NCBI GenBank assembly: GCA_021464415.1 | Contig: JAKCWG010000465.1 | Coordinates: forward strand, 26,895-90,894 | Length of the DNA: 64,000 bases | Source: Lonicera japonica | Taxonomy: Eukaryota > Streptophyta > Magnoliopsida > Dipsacales > Caprifoliaceae | Direction of reading: 5' to 3' | In this document: piece after piece, positions 54,621-64,000 of the stretch | Position numbering within the stretch: position 1 is the stretch's first letter | How the letters are laid out: each line of letters starts with the position of its first letter | The notes under the pieces: model-generated | Databases searched by the model: none | What the model was told of the DNA's origin: nothing | The model's input: only the letters and a program-made list of their open reading frames with translations | Program-made: the position numbers and the translations under genes

Positions 54621-57600
54621 TTAGGGGCGTTTTACTGTTTCAAAATCAATGTCGATGACAGTTTGACATGGCACAGTCTTGGACCACTCAACCTGTGTTT
54701 CCTTTAAAAGGGGGCACTCGCAGATCTGCAGCATCTCTAATTTGCCGAGCCGTTCCATGTTTGGTAGATACTTTAGTTTCTTGCATCCAACTAGGATGAG
54801 TTGTTTGAGAAACAAAAAGTTCCCAAACCATTCTGGCAAAGCTTCCACTCCAAAATCATGTAGCTGTATCCGAGTCAAGGCAGTGACGTGCTGGAGTGCC
54901 CCTGGTGAAGATTCCTGGTGCGGGTGCCTGACCAATTCTGCACAAATGAGTGATGACCTTAGATTTTGGATACCATTGAGGCTCGGGAACGAATCGAGCT
55001 CCTTTGAGAAAGGGCCGATTCTTAATGTGTTTAACCGAGTCAAATAGCCTAAATCTTCTGGCAAACTGTTTAATTTGTTGCAGCGTATTACTTCTAAAAA
55101 TGAGATAGAACAATGCAGTTGTTGCAACTCTGGCAATGAGACCAGATTACTGCAATTTTTTATGGTCAAATTTTCGAGAGAGCTGAAGGAATTTAGGGTT
55201 CCACTTGGAAGAAATGCTAACCCTTCACAATCTTCGATCTTCAAATCTCGAAGGCTATTGAGACCCTCAGACAGATAAGTTAGTTTCGGGCTTCTATAAA
55301 TTTCGAGTGATCGAACTGATTTGTTAGGGGCAACATGTGTTAAAATGGGGCAATCTTTTATAGAAAGCTCCGTAAGGTAATTATTGATCTGAAATAGCGA
55401 ATCCGGTAGAGTAATGAGCTCTAAAACCTGTTTAATGTGCAAGACCACGAGAGTAGTCAAGGATTTTTGGCACATATCTTTGTTAGCAGCGAACTACTAT
55501 TCACGTGAGAAATTATCAATAGTTTTAGACTTGGAAAATGGCTTGGGATGGCGGTCAATTTAGGACAATGCTTGATTGTCAAGTTCTCAAGGCGAGGACA
55601 CATTACTTCTTTTGTTTCCTTCCATTCTTCCAAGTTGGGCAACGCAAATAGCTTCAAACTTGCCAAAAATGGAAACGATACTACTGGCTTACTAGCATCA
55701 CCATAGAATGATGCATCTATGGACTTCAATTCATCCATTCTGGTCAACGCAAGATCCCGTAGGTGCGGTAGTTGCCCAAGCATTGGGATTTGCTTTCACT
55801 TCTTGTAGTCAATTAAACTTCTCTCCACCAAATTGTCAATGTTCATCATCCATGAGGGGAAATTATTGCCCATGCATTTAATAATCGTTAGGCTCTTGAG
55901 ATTCGAGTGAGGTTGTAGGCCTTCCAAAACTTCCTCGTCATTCATATTGCCGTTCTTGTGATCAATCCACACAAATGTCAACTTGCACAAATCTTTCTTT
56001 GTCAATATATCTGCCTTTTGAGCTTCTTCTCTACAAGTCACTTCTTTAAGATTATGTATCTCTACTTTACCCCTTAGCTGTTTCAAATGCCCAAGCTCTT
56101 CAATTCGACAACCCGAGAATCGACTCACTTTACATCATCCGAATACAATGCTAGGTGTCGAGCACGAGGAATATCATTCAGATTTGAATCCTCTGAACTG
56201 AAGCTTTTGTGTTTTGAAATAGATTTTCCAAGATCGTGCACAAGATCATGCATTTTACAACTAACAGCGTAATCATACTTGTCCACTTTTACATCTTGGA
56301 ACAACGAATTCCATAATAAAGCATTAAAAACCTCATTACCTAGGTCATCCGTCATCTCGTTACTCCCCTCGTCCGGTTGAAGGAATCCCACGACCATCCA
56401 GAGTTGAATTAATTTCTTCTTTTGTATATTGCAATCCTTGGGAAAAATCGAACAATATGCAAAATATTTCTTAAGAGCCGGTGATGGCAAATGATCGAAA
56501 CTTAGCTTCAATAAATCCAAAACTCCTTTTTGACCTACACCTGAATCCCAAATCACGCTATATTGAACTTCCAACCACTCGTTTCTCTCCTTTTTAGAAA
56601 ACATCGTGGCCCCAATGACCTTTGCTACTAATGGAACTCCTTGACACTTCGCAATTTTAAGTCCGGAGGCCTCCAATTCTAGAGTTTCTAGAGCTCCTCC
56701 AACCGCAAATGCCTTCTGCTTGAATATGGATCAACAATCATCTTGTGATAATCCTTCTGAATCATGCGGTTCACAAGTCCCCATAACATACACCACCCCT
56801 CGCTTACAAGTGGTGATAATAATGCTGTTTCCCTTGGTTGTATTAACACCCAATAAACAACTCTTAAAACCCTCCCGCTCAACTATCTTCATTCCATCCG
56901 TCGTCAAGTATCAAAATATATTTCTTCATTATTTGTTCATCATTGTCTATCAGTTCAGCCAAAGTTTTTTCGAGTCCACCAATTCTCACTATGGGAATAA
57001 CATAAAGAACTTCCCGATTACCAGAGTTGATCAACATTTTCACTATTTTTTATGCTTCATTTTCCCTTCCAACGACTCCTAAATTGTCAGGGAAAGAATC
57101 ACTCTCTCGATTTAAAGTGACTCGAAGAGGAAGTGCATCTACACCTCCCCTTTGGAGCCCAAAATCGATTGCTTCTTTGGTAATCTTTTCCAAGGATGTA
57201 CCAACGTTCTTGATCTTATGAGCCATTTTATGACGAAATGCAATGGGGTTAGAGAATGAGAAGAATGAGAATACCTTTCTTGTCATTTGATTTTTGATCT
57301 CAACCTTACGTCAAAGTATTTCGTAACGAAACTCATCCAAAACAATATCAGCATCATCGGTTAAACCTTTAAGCCTCTCCATCCATAGCTTCACAGCCTC
57401 TTCTTGCACTTGTCTTGCCTCGGCATCATGTAGAATTGCTCAAATCATGGTTAATGATTCACTAAGCCTGTCTGGTTCTTTCTTGAAACCCCTTACAAGG
57501 CCAATCTCTTCACCAATTAGTGAAATCTTCTTTGATACTCCCTCTATGAAAACATTTAGGGTGCGTTTGATTGCAAGCATGTAATTTACATGGAAAGAAA

Positions 57601-58101
57601 ATAAGTTCCAGGTAATTGAATTGCCTAAAATTGAGTTGCATGGAAAATGTAATTAAATGTGTTTGATTGCCTTAATTTTCTACCCGAAAAATATGGGTTG
57701 TATTGTGGCATTTTTAATGTAGAAAAAATTATGGGTATTTTTTTTACATAATTTTATAGTCATGATGGATCTTGTTTAATTGATCTTGATGAGTAGATTT
57801 TAAATATAAAATTTTTATTAAATTTTGAATTTTTTAATTTAAGTTATAGCATTTTTAGTGTAGAAAATGGGTAAAATGTTGTCTCGAAAACCGTGCAATT
57901 GCCTGGAAAATAAAAACTACCCCCAAGAAAATATTTTTCTTGTTTACAAGGAAAATGTAAGTGTGTGAGCAAAAGTGAGAAAATATTTTTCTTAGAAAAA
58001 AAGCCAATCAAACAACTTAAGTTGTCAAATTAAGTAAAAAATAGATATTTTCCATGAAAAATACTTCCAATCAAACACACCCTTAATAAAACATCAGCCA
58101 T
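54621..58101 (-). pseudogene. CC-NBS-LRR resistance gene pseudogene (NLR 2), split by a MITE
   Basis: Its start codon is ATG 58101-58099 (MADVL). A MITE (57559-58082) follows within the first codons. The coiled-coil domain then has VSKKISLIGEEIGLVRGFKK and ILHDAEARQVQEEAVKLW. Lesions, in order: TGA 57442-57440, TGA 57313-57311, TAA 57052-57050, a P-loop degraded to RIGGLEKT, loss of the RNBS-A region before KYILILDDGW, a frameshift near 56885, a TGA where SIFKQKAF should follow Trp, ~125 residues of LRR missing near 56128, TGA at 55798-55796, and a frameshift near 55470. [11 protein letters not shown] and LRRs such as LPSGTLNSFSSLENLTIKNC remain. It is not functional. It is a close relative of NLR 1. 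Confidence 0.92.
57559..58082. mobile_element. Tourist-like MITE inside NLR 2, 524 bp
   Basis: The terminal inverted repeats are gggtgcgtttgattgcaag and the complement of cttccaatcaaacacaccc, with more pairing inward (catggaaa / tttccatg). TTA duplications are at 57556-57558 and 58083-58085. No coding capacity. Removing one TTA copy and the element restores an uninterrupted NLR reading frame at that point. Confidence 0.9.
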
Positions 58102-59027
58102 TTTTGCCTTTGCTAATATATAAACGAGAGAAAGATGTGTGTGATTGCAGCTTAGAAGTTCACAATTGGAAAATAAGTGAATGGGGAGCTTGGTCAATAC
58201 GGTAATTACAATATTTAGGGTGCCGACAAGGTCTTGCCACATGGCGGCTTGTGATTAGTGGTTGGCCTTTCTCTCCTGGCTTTTACTTGTAGACGGCAGC
58301 TTGTTGAAACTTAAAAGAGATTGAAGTTTCTCGGGATATATGTTTGTTTGTTCACCTAACATAATTTGCTCAATAGTGCCCTTTTTATAGGGTTATTTTG
58401 ACTTTGGTATTGTTTAAGGAATTACTATCTGTAATTTAATTTATTCTTAATAATATAATTTATTTTTTTATTATGAGATTTTATATATTAATTATCTCTT
58501 AAAAAGAAAATTAGACTATTGATTTGAGACATTCAATAATAATAATAATAATAATAAGACTATCAATTTAAGATGAAGGGCATTTTACAATTCCGAGATT
58601 TGGTATTAGCTTGACTCGTTGTTGAGAACATGTGAAAGAGACAAATGCAACTCTTTATTTGGAACAAAGGGTTGGGGTCTTTTTCATGTGAAGTTAGAAT
58701 TATTACTTTCCTTAATTTTGTTATTGTTAATTGGCGAGAAAATACTACTATTAAATTAATTCTATCATTGTCTCATATTGATAATTGCATTTTATTTTCA
58801 TCAAATGTTTCAAATTTCGGTTCAGTTTTAGGATACTCGACATGCAGCGCACACAATTGGAGTGCATGTTTCATATAACTACACATATATCTAAGTCAAA
58901 ATGAATTTTTATTTTTTTTAATAAATAAATTTGCCAAATGGCAAGGTTTAATAGATTAATTACCTTAATCAATTATAAAATAATTGAGCAGATCTCAATT
59001 TTTCATTAAGCGTTTTTAACTACACGT

Positions 59028-59165
59028 TGTGGTTCAGTTGCTTGACTATCACTGTATTCGAGCTCTGGGGTTGATTGGGAACTCCCCAAGTCGATTCCCG
59101 ACAGCCACAAAACAATGGTGGCCAGCGGTAGGCTTAGATCCGCGAGGAGGATGAAAGCTGGCTAT
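59028..59165 (+). mobile_element. possible tRNA-derived SINE
   Basis: The head has gtggttcagttgcttgac (A-box-like) and, about 45 bp on, agtcgattcccgacag (B-box-like), as in tRNA-derived SINEs. There is no clear poly(A) tail or target duplication. Confidence 0.35.
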
Positions 59166-60617
59166 GTTAATTATGTTAGTTATCCTATGCACGTGAAAGG
59201 AATTTTTTAAGATGCAGTCTTCTAATTCTTTTTTAAAGAATGCAGTCCCTATAAATATTGTATTTGTATATATATTTTATGATAATCAAAACCGGATAAT
59301 GAATGATAAGTATATATATTTTATGATAATCAACAACACTATAAAAATCGCATTTTTTATGATAATGAAAGGTATGTTTTATATATATTTTTTTGCCTAT
59401 CCGTATTGACAAAGTAATTATTTCTTTGCTATATTATATAATATTGTTTTGAGAAATTGTACTATATATTTTAAATGATGTACATTACTTTATAAATAAA
59501 TATAATTGCTTTGACTATAATACCACCTTATATTTTATGACACATTAATAATGATCAAATCAATGGACTTAGTTTTAGGAGATATAATGACCAACAAAAG
59601 GCTTAATCACCTCCATGTGATTTCCCCATGAATTGATTTGTTCCTATAATAATCATGTTATAAGCAATAATTTTAGGTAGACATGAATATCTGATAAAAA
59701 ATTGAAATATTAAATGTGGTCACTAATTTCTGCTCGCACATCTCGACTAATCTCTGCTGTTGGTGTGTGGATCGTAAGGTTGTCCTAGTGGCAGTCTTAT
59801 ATCACTGAGTCAAGAGGCTTGGTTAATACTCATATACATGACACAACTTTATACAGTGTTAATATACACAATGTAATTCAATAAAATAGTTATTTTCTTC
59901 TTGACCTGCTATATAAGGCACTGATTTATACAATGCTAATATACACAATGTAATTCAATAAAATAGAATTTTAATAAAATAGTTTGAAAATGATATATTA
60001 ATCATAGAAATGATTTACATTATAAGAACTCCTCCCAAGATCTTTCCCATTATAAGGACACCTTATTTCTACCCAACACATGGAAGTTTCCTTACGATTT
60101 TTGTAGTTAACAAGGACATTGTAAAATAGTTGCGCATCATAAGGACACTCCTTTAGAGTCAATGCCATTATACCCTTGTCAATTCATGTTTTCAACTCAC
60201 CATACTTAGGCCTCACTAACTATTGTCGCCGGTCACAATCGTCCACCAGCAAAGCTCCAGCAACCACTATCAGAGCTCTAATGGTGATTGTCGATGACGC
60301 ACAGTGGTCCCAAGTGTGGCAATCAATTGCCACGTTACCGTGGTTAAATATAATTTTTTTCTTTTTTAAGGAAATAAGATATGGAGGGAGGCCGGTAAGT
60401 AAAAAAACCCCACTATTTGTATTTTGAAATATAAAATATAAAATGTTCTTGCCTTCAATTAATTTTGAAAGGAGTAAACGCTTGTGCGTTAGCCATGATC
60501 CAAATTTATAAGAAAACCACAGTTAATTTATCTCTATTAACATGCTTCAAAAAACATAATCTATCAATCATATCAGGGTAATTGACCTTTTAAGTTCGAA
60601 AAATTTTACCTATTATC

Positions 60618-61000
60618 TCACTTTGATATTTAATGTTTCATTTGATATATTTTGGGTTTTTAAAATTTGAACTGAGTTGCACTTCCATCCAAAATTTGAT
60701 ACACCGTCAATTTTTTCGTCCAGAAAACGACAAGGCATCCTATTTTGTACAAAAGTGCAAATCGGCTCAAGTTTTGAATCACATTGTAGCAAATGAGACA
60801 TTAGGGTTGACCTTTTGTTCCCCAAAGTTCACATGTTGTTTCACTTAGAAATTTAATGTTCATTTTGATATATTTGGTCCTCAAAGTTGAACAAAGTTCA
60901 ACTTCCATCCAAAATTGAATACCCTGTCAATTTTCTATCCAGAAAATGGACAAGGCATCTCATTTTGAATATACGTGCAAATCTGCTCAAAATTTTGGAC
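60618..61000 (+). repeat. diverged ~230-bp tandem repeat, two copies
   Basis: Shared words in order: aatttaatgtt(c)atttgata, acttccatccaaaatt, ccgtcaatttt / cctgtcaatttt, ccagaaaa(c/t)g(g)acaaggcatc and gtgcaaatc(g/t)gctca. Confidence 0.75.
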
Positions 61001-61104
61001 CAAGACATTACAGTCCAAAGTAAGAAAATTTAAACTTCAAAGAAGTAAAAGGTCAATTAGCCATCATATTCATCCACCCATATGTTCGAGAAATAAGAAC
61101 TTGT

Positions 61105-61645
61105 TGTCACGACCCGCTCGATTTATTTCAAGAGAATCGGAAAATTCCGGAAGAAGACTACGGAGTCTTACGGAATTTTCTAGAACATTATGGAGTAATG
61201 GAGAAGAGTCTCCAACCTTCTAGAGTATTCTAGAAGGACCTAGATGTAGAACTTTCTAGAATAGCCTAGTTGTAAATAATTTTGGTAGATTATTCTAGAG
61301 TATTCTAGTTAGAGATATTTGTATAGAAAGTTCCGGAATGTAAATCTAGACCATTGGATTGGTTTGATCTCAACCGTCCATTCGAGAAGGCCTCACCTAT
61401 AAATAGGTGGAGGGTTCATTTGTGTGAGGCATAGAGAGTGAGTTGTATTCAAAGCATTGTAAACTGTTCTGAGTAATATAAAGTTTCCTTTATAAATCTT
61501 GTGTTCTCTCTTGCTTAAGTTTCATTCGGTGTGTTCGTTATTCTTAAGCCATTGTGGGAAGGCTGACTTAGTGTAAATCCGTGAGGACGGAAGTTTGAAA
61601 TCACTAAGTGCCGCACGTGTCTTGAAGAGGTTCGAGCCCGTGACA
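61105..61645 (+). repeat. gypsy 5' LTR (541 bp)
   Basis: It begins TGTCACG and ends CGTGACA, a 7-bp terminal inverted repeat. A TATA box (tataaata) is at 61398-61405, inside a small palindrome cacctataaataggtg. Confidence 0.9.
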
Positions 61646-61647
61646 AG

Positions 61648-61660
61648 TGGTATCAGAGGA
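61648..61660 (+). other. gypsy primer-binding site
   Basis: tggtatcagagga, complementary to the 3' end of initiator tRNA-Met, starts two bases after the LTR. Confidence 0.85.
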
Positions 61661-61683
61661 AAGGTTTACTATAACCGTTATTA

Positions 61684-62840
61684 TGGCAAAAGAAGGTGTT
61701 GAAACTCTGAATGTCACAGAGGAGCGGGGAAGGAGGGAGGACCTCCAAACAAGCAAGAAGTCTAGAAGCAAGAGTCGCCCACCGGTTCCCTCTGTTGGGG
61801 CATTTGACGAAGTTCTCGTCAACATGGGGGAACGCATCGAGACGGTGGAAAGTTCGCTCTCGACCTTAGAGTCCACACCATGGAACAACTTGACACGGTC
61901 AAGGAGGAACATGGTTCTCTAAGGGATGACTTCACGTTGCTAGAGGCTAAAGTTATGGATGCCATACTGGCAATCCAAATTCAAGTAAACAAGCTTAGCG
62001 ACGAATTGTCCAAAGGACTCGATGCTTACAAGAAGGCTGTAACTAGCTCGAGTACAAATATGGTAGTGGTAACTCAAAGTGCCGACTTACCTAAGCCCAA
62101 GGAGTTCGATGGAAAGCGGGATGCAAAGGAGCTTGAAGACTTTATTTGGAGGATGAAAAGATACTTCGAGGGGGCCAACATCACCGATGAGGCAAATAAG
62201 GTACGCACGTCAACTATGTATCTTACGGACACTGCTGCTCTATGGTGGCGACGAAAACACACCGAAATAGAAAGTGGTTCTTGTAAGATAGATAGTTGGG
62301 ATGATTTAAAGAAAGAACTTAAAAATAAATTCTATCCAACCAATGTTGTCTATGAGGCCCGTAAGAAACTCAGGGAGTTGAAACACAAGGGCACTATTAA
62401 GGAGTACGTGAAAGAGTTCACAACCCTTGTGCTTCAAATCCCGACTATGAAGGATGAGGATCAACTATTTTACTTCATCGATGGGTTACAAAACTGGGCA
62501 AAGCAAGAGGTGCAACGTCGGGAGTAAAAACGGTTGACGATGCCATCACCGTGGTCGAATCCCTGTCCGAGTTCCAAAGGGGCACGACCGACCATTCCAA
62601 TCCTTCAAAGGCCAAGAGTAATTTGGGCAAAGGCGGAGGAGAGAAGAAGGAAGGCACGAAGAAGTACTTCAACAAAGGGGAGCATGCTTTCAACCCTTGA
62701 GTTCTCAAGGCAAGTACGATGAGAAGAAGAAAAGAACGATGGGAACTCGAGCGTGCTTCGTGTGCAAGGGACCGCATCTAATGAGGGAGTGTCCCAAGTT
62801 AGGATCGTTGGCAGCCATGACAGAGAGGAACGAGGTTCAT
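61684..62840 (+). pseudogene. gypsy gag with frameshifts
   Basis: The ATG at 61684 follows the primer site by ~20 bp. The gag domain shows FDGKRDAKELEDFIWRMKRY, TAALWWRRK and LKNKFYPTN (62090-62350). A zinc knuckle [13 protein letters not shown] lies near 62757-62795. Breaks: a frameshift near 61872, loss of one G near 62521, a shift or stop near 62697 and another shift near 62840. The segments remain collinear, so the damage is point-like. Confidence 0.85.
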
Positions 62841-64000
62841 CTTCTTGCCAAGAAGAGAAAGAACAATTTAGCTCGTTGCAACTACTCAACGCCCTTAATG
62901 CCAAGGTTATTCCACCGACCAACGCAAACAAAGGATTGATGTACGTGGAAGCCAAGGTGAATGGGCAACCCGCATTAGCGATGGTGGACACGGGAGCCAC
63001 TAACAATTTCATCACCGAGGATGAAGCTAGACAATTGGGACTCAAGATCACCAAGGGAGGTGGAGTTCTTAAGACGGTCAACTCTCCTACCACACCACTA
63101 GCTGGAGCAATTCACAAGGCGGAAATCCAACTAGGATCGTGGAAGGGCCAAGTGGATCTTTCGGTAGCAAAGATGGACGACTTCAACTTGGTTCTCGGGC
63201 TAGACTTCATGAGGAAGGTTAACGCCATCCCAATACCTTCCTTTGACTCAGTTTGCATTTTAGAGAAGGGGTCTTCATGCATGGTGCCTGCTGTGTCCAA
63301 GGCAAAAGTTGTGGGTCAACTTTCAGCCATGCAAGTTGCAAAAGGGTTGAAGAATGGGGATATGACGTACTTGGCATGCCTAAAGATGGAGGACCAAGAC
63401 GAGACCGCGATTGGGCAAAGGGGCGAGGAAACGCCCGATATCATCAAAGGCGTCCTTGAGGAGAATAAGGACGTGATGCCACCGGAGCTACCAAAAAGGT
63501 TACCACCTAGGAGGGAGGTGGAGCACAAGATTGAATTAGAACCAGGTACGAAACCACCGGCCATGGCACCTTATCGAATGGCACCGCCGGAGTTGGAGGA
63601 ACTTCGAAAGCAATTGACAGAGCTACTCGACAAAGGGATGATAAGGCCTTCAAAAGCACCTTATGGCGCCCCGGTCTCATTCCAAAAGAAGCATGATGGA
63701 TCGTTGAGAATGTGCGTGGACTATCGGGCACTTAATAAGGTAACGATCAAGAACAAATACCCTATTCCAACCGTACTTGGACAAGTTCGTTGTGGTCTAC
63801 CTTGATGATATAGTCATCTATAGCCAAACATTGGAAGAACATGCCGACCACTTACGAACGGTGTTCAAGCTTTTGCGAGAAAACAAGTTGTATGTCAAGA
63901 ATGAGAAGTGCTCATTCGCAAAAGAGGGAAGACACTTTCTTGGTCACATACATTGGCCACGAAAGCTTAAAGATGGACGAGGCAAAGGTGAAAGCGATCA
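62841..64000 (+). pseudogene. gypsy protease and RT, with internal RT deletion
   Basis: Retropepsin-like domain: [16 protein letters not shown] near 62980-63025, with the canonical DTG. RT starts normally ([20 protein letters not shown] near 63713-63770) and then jumps within a few bases to [13 protein letters not shown] near 63785-63825. About 100 residues between these blocks are missing in known gypsy order, including the LDLRSGYHQ-type motif. The rest (KCSFAKEGRHFLGH) shifts frame again near 63950. The window ends inside RT. Confidence 0.88.

Larger units (their letters stand above)
58102..61104. other. intergenic region upstream of NLR 2 and before the gypsy LTR
   Basis: 58102-58600 may hold the NLR 2 promoter; no motif is convincing. 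An (aat)n microsatellite lies at about 58536-58558. It also holds a SINE-like copy (59028-59165) and a diverged tandem repeat (60618-61000). No gene is supported. Confidence 0.55.
61105..64000 (+). mobile_element. Ty3/gypsy (chromovirus-like) retrotransposon, 5' part
   Basis: 5' LTR (61105-61645), tRNA-Met primer site, gag, protease and part of RT are in the window. The rest runs off the right edge, so the 3' LTR and target duplication cannot be checked. Protease followed by RT and the YLDDIVIYS motif fit gypsy. The short CX2CX3HX4C knuckle fits some chromovirus groups. Several frameshifts make it defective. Confidence 0.9.

Noticed and set aside
59028..59110. Possible tRNA gene
   Set aside because: The A-box- and B-box-like words are present, but no cloverleaf with acceptor and anticodon stems can be formed. 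It is better treated as a SINE-like copy.

Overview
This is nuclear DNA from a flowering plant, most likely a eudicot. The evidence is AT-rich intergenic DNA, CC-NBS-LRR and pentatricopeptide genes, GT-AG introns, plant-type Ty1/copia and Ty3/gypsy elements with tRNA-Met or tRNA-Asp primer sites, and several MITEs and SINE-like copies. I cannot name the species. No rRNA gene, CRISPR array or bacterial operon was seen, and no canonical tRNA gene was recognised.

Layout, left to right. 1-2001 is the 3' end of a copia element whose LTR abuts a CC-NBS-LRR relic (2002-4839, +) exactly at codon level, so the element has removed or displaced that gene's 5' end. 4840-18490 is AT-rich intergenic DNA. 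It holds dispersed repeat pairs, a collapsed SIRE-like copia LTR unit (11288-12992) and a 1.15-kb element with long inverted ends (15235-16388) between 140-bp direct repeats. 18932-30451 is a complete, young Athila-like gypsy element (minus strand, 1.94-kb LTRs, target duplication AATGT). 31075-36461 is a complete but decayed copia element (minus strand, 175-bp LTRs, target duplication ATTAC). 37457-39168 is a PPR pseudogene. Both retrotransposons may lie in the intron of its old 5' leader.

42998-50604 is the one largely preserved host gene: a seven-exon HAD-superfamily IIA hydrolase whose introns hold a MULE, a MITE, retroelement scraps and tandem duplications. One of its acceptor sites looks mutated. 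51190-51936 is a gypsy 3' remnant. 52808-53241 is a Tourist-like MITE with TAA duplications. 54621-58101 (minus) is a second CC-NBS-LRR pseudogene, split near its start codon by another Tourist-like MITE with TTA duplications. 61105 to the end is the 5' part of a gypsy chromovirus-like element with a deletion inside its reverse transcriptase.

The window reads as a resistance-gene and transposon graveyard around one housekeeping-type gene. Many lesions in unrelated genes are C-to-T or G-to-A changes, as expected from deamination of methylated cytosine. I did not find a new multi-gene system. The most unusual items are the palindrome array in the Athila LTR, the three-copy exon-like tandem repeat at 41422-41864, and the precise TE/NLR junctions.
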